A stretch of DNA of 64,000 nucleotides from Methanosalsum zhilinae DSM 4017. Its GTDB lineage: Archaea > Halobacteriota > Methanosarcinia > Methanosarcinales > Methanosarcinaceae. Where the stretch lies: assembly GCF_000217995.1 (NCBI RefSeq), contig NC_015676.1:2074445-2138444 (forward strand), given 5' to 3'. Below the pieces are notes generated by a model. That model did not search any database, had not been told where the DNA came from, and saw only the letters and a list, made by a program, of their open reading frames with translations. The position numbers were made by a program, and so were the translations under genes. Shown here piece by piece: positions 52,682-62,353 of this stretch (positions within the stretch are counted from its first letter, which is position 1; every line of letters starts with the position of its first letter).

Positions 52682-53347
52682 ATGAAAGATAATAGAGAAA
52701 ACCCTGCTATAAAAGATGCACAGGAAAGGTTCACCTTTATCTGGAATATTCTAAAGGAAAATTATCCTGATCCAGAGCCTGCCCTGAATTATAAAAATCC
52801 TCTGGAATTACTTGTAGCTACAGTTCTCTCGGCCCAGGCAACTGATGCACAGGTCAACAGAGTCACTGAAAAACTGTTCTCAAAGTACCAGACACTGGAA
52901 GATTTTGCACAAGCTGATCTAAATGAACTGGAAATGGATGTATATTCCACCGGATTTTACCGAAACAAAGCCAGGAATATCAAAGAAAGTGCCAGGATCA
53001 TAATAGAGGACTTTAATTCCAGGATACCTGAAGATATGGATGGTTTACTGAAACTTCCTGGTATTGGAAGAAAAACTGCAAATATAATACTATCCAGAGC
53101 CTTTGGAAAGAACTGTGGTATTGCAGTGGATACTCATGTTGCCCGTCTGGCAGGAAGGCTAGGGTTTACTGATAGTAAAAATCCTGAAAAGATTGAAAAG
53201 GAGCTAATGGCACTTGCCGATAAGGTTGACTGGGAAGATCTATCAATGACACTGATACTTCACGGACGCAGAGTATGCCATGCCAGGGGCCCTGAATGTG
53301 AGGTCTGCGTAGTTAATCATCTCTGCCCATCAAGCAGGATTGCTTGA
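52682..53347 (+). CDS. nth: Endonuclease III
   Basis: This DNA glycosylase/AP lyase removes oxidised pyrimidines. The 221-residue product has the helix-hairpin-helix LPGIGRKTANIIL with catalytic lysine, the catalytic aspartate in AVDTHVARLAGRLG, and the C-terminal [4Fe-4S] loop C-X6-C-X2-C-X5-C as CHARGPECEVCVVNHLC. It starts 32 bases after porB and may share its transcript by proximity. Confidence 0.96.
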   Translation: MKDNRENPAIKDAQERFTFIWNILKENYPDPEPALNYKNPLELLVATVLSAQATDAQVNRVTEKLFSKYQTLEDFAQADLNELEMDVYSTGFYRNKARNIKESARIIIEDFNSRIPEDMDGLLKLPGIGRKTANIILSRAFGKNCGIAVDTHVARLAGRLGFTDSKNPEKIEKELMALADKVDWEDLSMTLILHGRRVCHARGPECEVCVVNHLCPSSRIA

Positions 53348-53482
53348 ACAATAACAGGCTGCAATTGCCGCTATCCCAGTAATTATAATTATTCAGGTAA
53401 ACTTTTTCTATGAAAGGCGTTTTCTTTCATCATTCGTATATATTATAATGTGAGTAATATGTACGGACATGGAGCTTAATAT

Positions 53483-54451
53483 ATGGACGAAAAGGACAGG
53501 CACTATGAAAAATGTGAAATCATAAACGCAGAGATTGAAAAGCGCTACAGGGCAGAGATTCCTGATATTGTGAATACCATCACAGAAAGTTGTCTGGGCA
53601 GGAACTGTTTCGATCATGTGGATGCAGCAGTTATTCCGTCAAGGGATGAGGTTATTGAGATAATAGATCTCATGAGAAAGATTCTCTATCCCGGATATTT
53701 TGATAACAGGACTCTTGACAGGAACAATCTTCATTACCATATAGGAAATGCCATCACAGATCTGTTTGAAAAGCTATCAAGACAGATAACCAACAGCATA
53801 ATCCATGAATGCCAGCGATATGGAGAGAAATGTACAGAGTGTGTCGATAGGGGACAGGCAGAGACCATAAAATTCCTGAAAAAAATACCTGAAATACGCA
53901 GAGTACTTGCAACTGACGTTATAGCATCCTATAATGGCGATCCTGCTGCCAGGAGCTATGATGAGGTAATATTCAGTTACCCTGGTCTTTTTGCAGTTAC
54001 CATCTACCGTGTTGCCCATGAACTGCATAAGCAGGACATAACACTCCTGCCTCGCATTATGACCGAATATGCCCACAATACAGTCGGAATTGACATCCAC
54101 CCGGCTGCAAGTATAGGACACAGCTTTTTCATTGATCACGGAACAGGTGTTGTCATTGGAGAAACATGCAGTATAGGCAATAATGTGCGCGTATATCAGG
54201 GAGTTACCCTTGGTGCCCTGAGTTTTCCAAAGGATGAGAGAGGAAAGCTTATCAAAGGTCATAAGCGCCACCCTACAATTGAGGATGATGTCATTATCTA
54301 TTCAGGAGCCACAATTCTTGGAGGCGATACTGTAATAGGAGCACGTTCAGTGATTGGGGGAAATGTATGGATCACAGAACCTGTTCCACCAGATACAAAG
54401 GTCATGATAGAAAAACCCAATCTGGTCTACAGGGAACGCAAAAATTCATGA
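53483..54451 (+). CDS. cysE: Serine O-acetyltransferase
   Basis: The 322-residue product acetylates serine with acetyl-CoA for cysteine synthesis. The C-terminal left-handed beta-helix is clear: GIDIHPAASIGHSFFIDHG, TGVVIGETCSIGNNVRVYQG and VTLGALSFPKDERGKLIKGHK, with the hexapeptide repeats. The N-terminal helical region is long, as in the EpsC-type enzyme. GGAG lies 10 bases before the ATG. It is paired with cysK; this O-acetylserine route is considered bacterial in origin and patchy in methanogens, so transfer is likely. Confidence 0.93.
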   Translation: MDEKDRHYEKCEIINAEIEKRYRAEIPDIVNTITESCLGRNCFDHVDAAVIPSRDEVIEIIDLMRKILYPGYFDNRTLDRNNLHYHIGNAITDLFEKLSRQITNSIIHECQRYGEKCTECVDRGQAETIKFLKKIPEIRRVLATDVIASYNGDPAARSYDEVIFSYPGLFAVTIYRVAHELHKQDITLLPRIMTEYAHNTVGIDIHPAASIGHSFFIDHGTGVVIGETCSIGNNVRVYQGVTLGALSFPKDERGKLIKGHKRHPTIEDDVIIYSGATILGGDTVIGARSVIGGNVWITEPVPPDTKVMIEKPNLVYRERKNS

Positions 54452-54508
54452 AATCTGCAATGATAACTATAGAAAAATTTATATAATACAATATATGGGG
54501 GAACAGAA

Positions 54509-55441
54509 ATGGAGAAAATATATGATGATATTACAGGAACTGTAGGAAACACGCCTCTTGTCAGACTCAACAAAATAACACAGGGATGCCATGCCCAGGT
54601 AATTGCCAAACTGGAATCATTCAATCCTCTAAGTTCAGTTAAGGACAGAATTGCCCTGAAGATGATCCAGGAAGCTGAAAAGAACAATCTTATCGATAGT
54701 GATACAGTCATAATTGAACCAACCTCAGGTAATACCGGTATTGGCCTTGCTTTTGTATGTGCTGCACGGGGATATCGGCTGATACTTACCATGCCTGACA
54801 CAATGAGCATTGAAAGGCGAAAAATAATGAAGATATTTGGCACTGAAATTGTCCTCACACCCGGTGCTGCAGGGATGAAAGGCGCTGTTGAAAAAGCAGA
54901 GGAACTGGCTCAGGAATATCCAAAATCCTTTGTACCACAGCAGTTCAATAATCCTGCCAATCCTCTGGCACATCGCCTGAAAACAGGTGAAGAGATCTGG
55001 AATGATACCAATGGTCAGGTGGACATACTTGTTGCAGGTGTAGGAACCGGTGGAACCATTACAGGTGTTGCAGAGACTATAAAAAGCAAAAAGCCTGAAT
55101 TCAGGGCAATTGCTGTAGAACCAAAGGATTCACCTGTACTATCCGGCGGGAAACCAGGCCCTCATAAGATACAGGGAATTGGAGCAGGATTCATTCCTCA
55201 GATACTCAATACAGATCTCATTGATGAGACCATCCAGATAGACAATGACCAGGCCTTTGAAACGGCCAGGGAGCTGGCAAGAAAGGAAGGAATTCTGGCA
55301 GGAATATCATCAGGAGCAGCTCTTTGCGCAGCACTGCAGGTTGCCAGAAAACCTGAAAACAAGAACAAGATGATAGTTGTCGTACTTCCTGATACCGGTG
55401 AACGATATCTGAGCACTCCTCTGGCAGACTTTGATGTGTAA
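54509..55441 (+). CDS. cysK: Cysteine synthase (O-acetylserine sulfhydrylase)
   Basis: The 310-residue PLP enzyme makes cysteine from O-acetylserine and sulfide. K45 in [12 protein letters not shown] is the PLP lysine; [16 protein letters not shown] holds the phosphate/substrate loop; [13 protein letters not shown] is the PLP phosphate-binding glycine loop. It follows cysE by 57 bases, so one pathway is complete here. A TATA-like AATTTATATAAT before the gene hints at its own promoter. Confidence 0.95.
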   Translation: MEKIYDDITGTVGNTPLVRLNKITQGCHAQVIAKLESFNPLSSVKDRIALKMIQEAEKNNLIDSDTVIIEPTSGNTGIGLAFVCAARGYRLILTMPDTMSIERRKIMKIFGTEIVLTPGAAGMKGAVEKAEELAQEYPKSFVPQQFNNPANPLAHRLKTGEEIWNDTNGQVDILVAGVGTGGTITGVAETIKSKKPEFRAIAVEPKDSPVLSGGKPGPHKIQGIGAGFIPQILNTDLIDETIQIDNDQAFETARELARKEGILAGISSGAALCAALQVARKPENKNKMIVVVLPDTGERYLSTPLADFDV

Positions 55442-55456
55442 AACTGAACACTGAAC

Positions 55457-56548
55457 ATGTCTCGAATAATTGTGCACGTTGACATGGATTATTTTTATGC
55501 AGCTATAGAGCAGAGGGATGATCCATCAATTCAGGGCAGACCTGTGGTTATATGCATGTACTCAGGCCGAAGTGAGATGAGCGGGGCTGTGAGCACATGC
55601 AATTATCTTGCCCGTGAGAGGGGCATAAGTGCAGGAATGCCATGTGCTAAGGCAAAAAAGATCGACAATGAAGCTGTATTTCTTCCTGTGAGGAAGGAAT
55701 ATTACACCATGGTATCTGATAACATTATGAATATTTTGAGACCATTTGCAGATAGTGCACAGCAGTTAGAACAGATCAGCGTAGATGAAGCATTCCTGGA
55801 TATAACCAGGTCATGCAATGGTGATTTTGATACGGCCCTTGAGACAGGAATCAGGATAAAGCAGAGGATAAAATCCGAGGAAAACCTGACCTGTTCTATT
55901 GGTATTGGACCAAATAAACTTATAGCAAAGATGGCCTCTTCATACAAAAAGCCAGATGGCATTACTGTCATAACTCCTGAAAAATCAATGGCTTTTCTGG
56001 AACCCCTGGATGTAAAGAAGCTATGGGGGATAGGGAAGGTTACTGAGTCCAGGCTTGCTCAGATAGGTGTCAGGACCATTGGACAGCTGGCAGAATATGA
56101 TCAGATCAGGTTGATAGAAACTTTTGGAAAGAAAAAAGGATCATGGTTAAAGAGAGCAGCAATGGGTCTGGATGATTCCGTGGTCCGTGACAGAGGTGAT
56201 TCAAATCAGATCAGCAGGATTGCAACTCTGCCCGAAAATACCAGAAATCTTAAAGAAATAACGTCCCTGCTGGACAGACTGGCCGATGACGTGATCAACA
56301 AAGTAACAGAAGCTGGTGTATCCTTTAGACAAATAGTTTTTATTGGCATAACATCTGACCTTAAAATGCATACCAGAAGTAAAATTCTCAACCATGCAAT
56401 TACTGATCGGGAAATTCTACGCATGAATGCAGGACAGATGGCAAAGGACTTTCTTGAAGATACCAGCCTTGAATTAAGGAGAGTGGGTGTGAGGGTGGAT
56501 GATCTTCAAAACACTGCAGGACAGCTGACACTCAAAGATTATATTTAA
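55457..56548 (+). CDS. dinB: DNA polymerase IV (DinB, Y family)
   Basis: This translesion polymerase copies past damaged bases. The 363-residue product has catalytic carboxylates D9 and D11 in IVHVDMDYFYAAIEQRD and the second pair in QISVDEAFLDITR. Helix-hairpin-helix KLWGIGKVTESRLAQIG and the little-finger domain are complete. The length is normal. It follows cysK by 15 bases but has no obvious functional link. Confidence 0.96.
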   Translation: MSRIIVHVDMDYFYAAIEQRDDPSIQGRPVVICMYSGRSEMSGAVSTCNYLARERGISAGMPCAKAKKIDNEAVFLPVRKEYYTMVSDNIMNILRPFADSAQQLEQISVDEAFLDITRSCNGDFDTALETGIRIKQRIKSEENLTCSIGIGPNKLIAKMASSYKKPDGITVITPEKSMAFLEPLDVKKLWGIGKVTESRLAQIGVRTIGQLAEYDQIRLIETFGKKKGSWLKRAAMGLDDSVVRDRGDSNQISRIATLPENTRNLKEITSLLDRLADDVINKVTEAGVSFRQIVFIGITSDLKMHTRSKILNHAITDREILRMNAGQMAKDFLEDTSLELRRVGVRVDDLQNTAGQLTLKDYI

Positions 56549-56569
56549 TAGAAAATATGATGTCCTTAT

Positions 56570-58615
56570 ATGGACAAAGAGCACGATCTCCAAGAAGACA
56601 AACAGGATCATAATAATGAAAGTATGATTGATCATAATCATAATGACCAAAATGATACAAACACTTCCCATTCTTCTCAAAACCATCATGAAATGATGCT
56701 GGAAGATTTTAAAAAAAGGTTTATAGTATCTGTTATTCTCACCATACCAATCCTTTTGTTGTCTCCCATGATACAGGAATTCCTGGGAATAGAGTTTCGT
56801 TTTACTGGTGATCTTTATGTGCTCTTTCTTCTTTCTACCTTGATCTATTTCTACGGAGGATACCCTTTCCTTTCCGGAATAATCCGGGAACTCAAACAGA
56901 GGGAGCCCGGTATGATGACACTTATTGCAGTTGCAATAAGTGTTGCCTTCTTCTACAGCAGTGCAGTTGTCTTTGGTCTTGAAGGTAAACTTCTCTTCTG
57001 GGAACTGGCAACCCTTATTGATATCATGCTGCTTGGACACTGGATTGAGATGAAATCCGTTATGGGTGCTTCCAGATCCATGGAAGAGATTGCGCGTCTT
57101 ATGCCATCCACTGCTCACAAAATAGAAAATGGGGAAAATGTTCAGGATATACCTGTGACTTCTCTTCAGGTAGGTGACACAGTACTGATAAAGCCTGGAG
57201 AAAAAATTCCTGCTGATGGAGTTGTTGTTGATGGTACCTCTCATGTTAATGAAGCAATGATCACAGGTGAATCGGAACCGGTACCAAGATCAGAGGGTCA
57301 GGAAGTTATAGGGGGGTCAATAAACGGAGATGGGGCCCTCAAAGTAGAGGTAAAGAAAACGGGAAAGGATTCATTTCTCTCCCAGCTGGTGGAACTTGTA
57401 AGAGAAGCCCAGGAAAGTAAATCAAGAACCCAGGACCTGGCGAACAGGGCAGCCAGGTGGTTAACATTTATAGCACTAATAGGTGGCAGTATTACTCTCC
57501 TTGTATGGTTATATTTCATGGGCCAGGATTTTGCATTTGCAATAGAAAGATCAGTTACTGTAATGGTAATCACCTGTCCCCATGCACTGGGTCTTGCAAT
57601 ACCCCTTGTAGTTGCGATCTCAGCATCAATTGGAGCAAAGAATGGCTTGCTTGTAAGAGACAGGGTGGCGTTTGAAGGTATACGTAATATTGATTCCATA
57701 ATATTTGACAAGACAGGCACTCTTACGGAGGGAAAATTTGGGGTTACCGATACTATCAGTTTCTCAGATATGGATAAAAATGAGATCCTGAAATATGCAG
57801 CTTCTGTTGAATCAAGTTCAGAGCATCCTCTTGCAAAGGGTATTGTATCCTCTGTAGATCAGACACATCCTCTGAACAACTTTGAAGCATTACCTGGCAA
57901 GGGTGCCCGGGGTCTGGTCAATGAAAAAGATGTGAAGGTAGTAAGTCCAGGATACCTGAAAGAAAAAAGCATTGAATATCCGGCAAGTGAGCTTGATAAA
58001 CTATCCGAGCAGGGTAAAACCGTGGTCTTTGTTCTCATAGATGATCAGCTAAAAGGTGCCATTGCACTGGCAGATATCATCCGTCCTGAATCAAAAAAGA
58101 CAATTGAATACCTCAGGAACAGGAATATTGAATGCCTGATGATAACCGGTGACAATGAGAGAGTGGCAAAATGGGTATCTGAAGAAATCGGGCTGGATGA
58201 ATATTTTGCTGAAGTACTGCCGGATGAAAAAGCAAAAAAGGTTAAGGAAATACAGGAAAGGGGAATGAAAGTTGCAATGACAGGTGATGGAATAAATGAT
58301 GCACCTGCCCTTGCCCAGGCTGATGTTGGTATAGCTGTCGGGGCCGGAACCGATGTGGCCATTGAAACTGCAGACATCATCCTTGTACGAAGCAATCCTG
58401 CAGACGTCCTTGCATGTATTGAGCTTTCAGGAGCCACATACAGAAAGATGATCCAGAATCTTTTCTGGGCAACCGGTTACAATGCAGTAGCTATTCCTCT
58501 TGCTGCAGGCATCCTTTATAATCAGGGAATTTTGCTTTCCCCGGCTGTGGGAGCGATCTTGATGTCCCTGAGTACAGTTATTGTAGCAATCAATGCCCAG
58601 TTGCTGAAAATATGA
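56570..58615 (+). CDS. copB: CopB-type copper/silver P1B ATPase
   Basis: The 681-residue product is a heavy-metal P-type ATPase. C336-P-H in the sixth membrane segment (TCPHALGLAIP) marks the CopB (P1B-3-like) group rather than CPC-type CopA. The phosphorylation site is D380 (FDKTGTLTEGKFG), with the TGE loop MITGESEPVPR and MTGDGINDAPALAQADVG. Instead of a ferredoxin-like metal-binding domain the N-terminus is a 60-residue histidine- and asparagine-rich tail (DHNHNDQNDTNTSHSSQNHH). It exports copper or silver across the membrane. It starts 21 bases after dinB. Confidence 0.92.
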   Translation: MDKEHDLQEDKQDHNNESMIDHNHNDQNDTNTSHSSQNHHEMMLEDFKKRFIVSVILTIPILLLSPMIQEFLGIEFRFTGDLYVLFLLSTLIYFYGGYPFLSGIIRELKQREPGMMTLIAVAISVAFFYSSAVVFGLEGKLLFWELATLIDIMLLGHWIEMKSVMGASRSMEEIARLMPSTAHKIENGENVQDIPVTSLQVGDTVLIKPGEKIPADGVVVDGTSHVNEAMITGESEPVPRSEGQEVIGGSINGDGALKVEVKKTGKDSFLSQLVELVREAQESKSRTQDLANRAARWLTFIALIGGSITLLVWLYFMGQDFAFAIERSVTVMVITCPHALGLAIPLVVAISASIGAKNGLLVRDRVAFEGIRNIDSIIFDKTGTLTEGKFGVTDTISFSDMDKNEILKYAASVESSSEHPLAKGIVSSVDQTHPLNNFEALPGKGARGLVNEKDVKVVSPGYLKEKSIEYPASELDKLSEQGKTVVFVLIDDQLKGAIALADIIRPESKKTIEYLRNRNIECLMITGDNERVAKWVSEEIGLDEYFAEVLPDEKAKKVKEIQERGMKVAMTGDGINDAPALAQADVGIAVGAGTDVAIETADIILVRSNPADVLACIELSGATYRKMIQNLFWATGYNAVAIPLAAGILYNQGILLSPAVGAILMSLSTVIVAINAQLLKI

Positions 58616-58699
58616 GCGGATTTCGAAGAGTATATGTATTGTAATCTTCATGTACTCATATCATATTTAAATTACAATCAAGTAAGTGGAAGGGATATT

Positions 58700-59593
58700 A
58701 TGGAACTAAACGGCGTTGAAATTGAAGATACATTTGCAGAAGCATTTCCTATAAAAATGGGACGCGTACTGATAACAGCAGCTACCAGAAAATGGGCCGA
58801 AGTTGCTGCCCAGGAAGCTACTGGCTTTGGGACCTCTGTTATCATGTGTCCTGCAGAAGCTGGTATTGAAAGATTTGTAAGCGGTGACAGTACACCAGAT
58901 GGAAGGCCAGGAGTATACATTCAGATCTGTACCTTTGGCTATAAATCTCTGGAAGAACAGCTCCTGGAAAGACTTGGTCAGTGCGTGCTCACAGCACCAA
59001 CCACAGCAATGTACAATGGTCTTCCTGATGCTGAGAAACAGTTTGATACGGGATTCAAGCTAAAGTTCTTTGCAGACGGTATGGAATCAGAGGATGAAAT
59101 GAATGGAAGAAAGGTGTACAGAATACCACTGATGGAAGGAGATTTCATTGCAGAGCATTCGGTGGGAGCTGTTGAAGGCGTAGCTGGTGGAAATTTCTTC
59201 ATTCTTGGTGACTGTCAGATGAGTGCACTAACAGCAGCTGAAGTTGCTGTTGATGCCATACAGCAGACAGAAGGATCAATTACTCCTTTCCCGGGAGGTA
59301 TCGTGGCAAGTGGTTCAAAGCCAGGTGCCAATAAGTATAAGTTCCTGAAGGCAACAGCCAACGAAAGATTCTGCCCTTCAATCAAGGATAAGATAGAAGA
59401 TACACAGGTTCCAGAAGATGTCAATGGAATATATGAAATAGTTATCAATGGCCTGGATGTTGATGCCGTCAGCACAGCTATGGCTGCAGGTATTAAAGCT
59501 GCTGTCAAGATTCCAGGAATAAAAAAGATCACGGCAGGAAATTACGGAGGAAATCTTGGTCCCTACAAATTCAACCTGCACGAAATACTCTAA
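58700..59593 (+). CDS. ftr: Formylmethanofuran:tetrahydromethanopterin formyltransferase
   Basis: Ftr transfers the formyl group between methanofuran and H4MPT, an early step of methanogenesis from CO2 and a late step of methyl oxidation. From the ATG at 58700 the product has 297 residues (MELNGVEIEDTFAEAFPIK), the family length; AAGGGATATT just before is the ribosome-binding site, and an upstream in-frame codon lacks support. GFGTSVIMCPAEAGIE, FFILGDCQMSALTAAE and GLDVDAVSTAMAAGIKAA are Ftr landmarks. It is a core methanogen marker. Confidence 0.97.
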   Translation: MELNGVEIEDTFAEAFPIKMGRVLITAATRKWAEVAAQEATGFGTSVIMCPAEAGIERFVSGDSTPDGRPGVYIQICTFGYKSLEEQLLERLGQCVLTAPTTAMYNGLPDAEKQFDTGFKLKFFADGMESEDEMNGRKVYRIPLMEGDFIAEHSVGAVEGVAGGNFFILGDCQMSALTAAEVAVDAIQQTEGSITPFPGGIVASGSKPGANKYKFLKATANERFCPSIKDKIEDTQVPEDVNGIYEIVINGLDVDAVSTAMAAGIKAAVKIPGIKKITAGNYGGNLGPYKFNLHEIL

Positions 59594-59619
59594 AAAAACC
59601 TCTTTTTCTCCTTTTTCAG

Positions 59620-60096
59620 TTACAGGCCAATACCTGCAAGACCGGCTGATATAACCTCTCTGGGATCAATTCCTGCAACCTGAATCATTACATATGCTCC
59701 CAGAAAAGTCCCAAGAACACTTCCCAGATTGGCAAGTGCCGCCACCAGTATAACCCGGAATAGATTGTTTCCCATCATATCCTGGGTCGTTTCAATATCC
59801 ATCATGTTCTTAAAGTCAGCAGTTGTAGGATTTCTTTTCCTGGCTTCCACAAGTCCTGCAAACCATCCTGCAGCCATCATTGGATTCAGGGATGTCAGCC
59901 ATGCCACTGAAAAGGCTGTAATTACTGAATATGGGTGGGCCCTGGCTATGAGTGCACCTGCTGCACTCAGTGTTCCATTAATTATGAACCACCATCCAAA
60001 TGCAATAAGGATTATATTAAGAGGGGTTCCTGAGAGTATCAGGAGTGCAAATGCAGCAATGGCTATCAATGCAAAAATAATGCCGGATACTTTCAT
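59620..60096 (-). CDS. TraB-family C-terminal membrane half (separated by in-frame stop)
   Basis: The 158-residue frame is the membrane half of a TraB/PrgY-type protein: two hydrophobic segments near the N-terminus, then LIARAHPYSVITAFSVAWLT, SLNPMMAAGWFAGLVEARKR and RVILVAALANLGSVLGTFLG, as seen after the catalytic-like domain in archaeal TraB proteins. It lies in the same frame as the upstream half, 18 bases apart with TAA between. An ATG at its start could allow re-initiation, but no good ribosome-binding site is visible. It may be a separate chain or part of a dead gene. Confidence 0.75.
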   Translation of the reverse strand: MKVSGIIFALIAIAAFALLILSGTPLNIILIAFGWWFIINGTLSAAGALIARAHPYSVITAFSVAWLTSLNPMMAAGWFAGLVEARKRNPTTADFKNMMDIETTQDMMGNNLFRVILVAALANLGSVLGTFLGAYVMIQVAGIDPREVISAGLAGIGL

Positions 60097-60111
60097 CCAG
60101 TTAATTTTTTT

Positions 60112-61005
60112 TTAGGTTACCACAACCAGCTGTCCTCTTGGTGGAAGGGATTCTGGATCTGAAAGATACCGTTCAATTCCAGCCCTGTGGCCGGCACCAA
60201 CAACAGCCACTATTTTTCTGCTGCCTCCACCGGCAATATCCAGAAGGTTTGAAGCAATATATGCATCCCTTTCATCAATGAGCACTCTGGCAGTTGTAGG
60301 GGATATCTTCCTGAGTTCCTCAATAAGCACATTCACAGTATCCTGACTTGTGATGTCATCCATATCTATATCATCAAGGCGCTTCCCTCCACCAATTCCT
60401 ACTGCAGCTCCAATAAGAGCACCAAGCATACGTATCTTTTCAAAAAATCCCATTCTGGACCATAAACGGTGAAGGGTTATCTGTACATCCCTGTCCACCA
60501 GTGCAAGTCTGGCACCACTTTCCTCAGCTGCTTCTATTGCACTGATCATTTCTGCGCCCGGTTGGATACCTACCTCAGCACCGATCTTTTTCTGAATATA
60601 TGCAAGAAGCCAGTGGATGAGTAAGAGATAAATCTTGCCTTCACTGAGAACTGTTTTGATAGGAACCTCTGAAACTTCAGGTGCAGTACCTTTCAGGGTC
60701 TCATACCGAGACCTGCACAGTTCCACAGCAACAACATCCGGTTTCTCCCTCTCGATGGTTTCGATAACTTCCCTGACACTTTTCTCTGAAACATGAGCAG
60801 TTCCCACTATGATAATCTTTGAAGGTTCCTGGTCCTCCTCATCAGTTTCAAGCAGCATCTCATCTGAAAATGTATTGTCCTCTGATCCATGAACAGAAAC
60901 ATCTGATGAATCAGAGGATAGGACACTTTCATCATAAACTGATCCAGAAGTAGATGAGTGCTCCCGACTGATATCAGATTCTCTGTAATTGCTATTGGTA
61001 TCCAT
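60112..61005 (-). CDS. TraB/PrgY-family N-terminal half, interrupted
   Basis: TraB family proteins are predicted membrane-linked metallopeptidase-like proteins (relatives of TIKI and GumN). The 297-residue frame has an acidic serine-rich N-terminal tail (residues 1-60), then IIVGTAHVSEKSVREVIE (64-81), VVAVELCRSRYETLKG, LVDRDVQITLHRLWSR and VVGAGHRAGIERYL, all conserved. The usual protein continues into a membrane region; here TAA stops it and the continuation is the next frame downstream. The stop lies in TAAAAAAAAA, so a read error or recent mutation is possible. Confidence 0.85.
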   Translation of the reverse strand: MDTNSNYRESDISREHSSTSGSVYDESVLSSDSSDVSVHGSEDNTFSDEMLLETDEEDQEPSKIIIVGTAHVSEKSVREVIETIEREKPDVVAVELCRSRYETLKGTAPEVSEVPIKTVLSEGKIYLLLIHWLLAYIQKKIGAEVGIQPGAEMISAIEAAEESGARLALVDRDVQITLHRLWSRMGFFEKIRMLGALIGAAVGIGGGKRLDDIDMDDITSQDTVNVLIEELRKISPTTARVLIDERDAYIASNLLDIAGGGSRKIVAVVGAGHRAGIERYLSDPESLPPRGQLVVVT

Positions 61006-61035
61006 GTATTGCTGCCTAACCTTTTTGAAATTTTA

Positions 61036-62127
61036 TTATTCACGCAGGAATGTAAGTGCACGTACCAGATCTGTACGTGACAGCACCCCAACTACGGAAT
61101 CATTATCTGTAACTATTACCCTCCCTATATTCTTTCTGGACATCAACTTTATGGCATCAGATGCATCAGCATCCATTGGAAGAGTAATTACCTCGCGGGT
61201 CATTATATCTTCAACCCTCATAGCCATACGATCAGCCGGACTGACACCCCGAACATCAGTTAATGTAACAATTCCCACCAGACGATCATTGTCCATTACA
61301 GGATATCCCATATGCTTTTTTTCAAACATGAAATTCTGCAACTCATCAACTGTAAAAGAAGAGGGTACTGATATAATTGAATCGGACATTATGTCACCTA
61401 CTTTCACATTTTCAAGACTCACTGTAGTCGTTGTTGATCTTGCTTCCTCAGATGCACCAATGTAGACAAAAAAGGCAATTATTATCAGCCATGGATTTAT
61501 CAGCAACCCAATAAGACCCATGAAAATGGCAAACATCTTACCTACACTGGCGGCTTTTTCAGTAGCTTTGACATAGGTCATTTTATTTGCATACCACGCC
61601 CTGAGCAATCTGCCTCCATCCATTGGAAAAGCAGGTATGAGATTGAAAATTCCCAGAATAATATTGATTGACCCAAGAATTAACAGGAGCCTGTAAATGG
61701 CACCCCCTTCAAAAACAGGTGCTATCACAATGAATATCCAGTTTACTCCAAGTAAAATAATACCAAGAACAATGCTGACAAAGGGACCTGCAAATGCCAT
61801 TGTTGCCTCCTGTTTTGGCTCCCTGGGTATCTCTTCCATGGACGATACCCCGCCTATGAGCAGGAGTGTAATATCAGATATCTTCACTCCGTATTTCATA
61901 GCCACATACGAATGGGCCAGTTCATGTAGCAACACACATGCAAATAGAAGGATGGCTGCCAGAAGTGAAAGTGCATAGTTTAAAATATCCGGTGTGATCC
62001 CCTGAAAACCAAAGGGTTCAGGATTGATTGAAAATACAAATGCAAATAATGGCAATATGAGTAAAAAAGATATATGAACCTTGATAGGTATTCCAAGAAC
62101 AGTTGCTATCTTGACTGATGCTTTCAT
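61036..62127 (-). CDS. Site-2 protease (M50) with two CBS domains
   Basis: This 363-residue intramembrane metalloprotease has the zinc motif HELAHSY (68-74) and the second motif LIPAFPMDGGRLLRAW, with several membrane helices between. The C-terminal 120 residues are two CBS domains (VGDIMSDSIISVPSSFT, then VEDIMTREVITLPMDADASD), which bind adenine nucleotides and could gate activity. Family members cleave membrane-bound regulators; the target here is unknown. The TraB-family gene lies just downstream on the same strand. Confidence 0.93.
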   Translation of the reverse strand: MKASVKIATVLGIPIKVHISFLLILPLFAFVFSINPEPFGFQGITPDILNYALSLLAAILLFACVLLHELAHSYVAMKYGVKISDITLLLIGGVSSMEEIPREPKQEATMAFAGPFVSIVLGIILLGVNWIFIVIAPVFEGGAIYRLLLILGSINIILGIFNLIPAFPMDGGRLLRAWYANKMTYVKATEKAASVGKMFAIFMGLIGLLINPWLIIIAFFVYIGASEEARSTTTTVSLENVKVGDIMSDSIISVPSSFTVDELQNFMFEKKHMGYPVMDNDRLVGIVTLTDVRGVSPADRMAMRVEDIMTREVITLPMDADASDAIKLMSRKNIGRVIVTDNDSVVGVLSRTDLVRALTFLRE

Positions 62128-62353
62128 GGGATATCCATTTCTTTTTAATGCTATTTTAGTTTTGTCTTCAGGCCATGATATTTTACCGGAGCAGGTTAGT
62201 TGTTAAATACTTTCACCACGCTAGGATCAGTGATTTATACATACCACTCATAGTATTGACTGACAGATAAAATATGTGGATACACGCCCTTACAAGTTTC
62301 AGGGCCAGGTATCCACCATTCATCCCTTTGGTATCTAAATTTGATCAATATGA

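Noticed and set aside
60112..60114. Pyrrolysine as explanation for the split TraB-family gene
   Set aside because: Pyrrolysine is inserted at UAG; the stop here is UAA.
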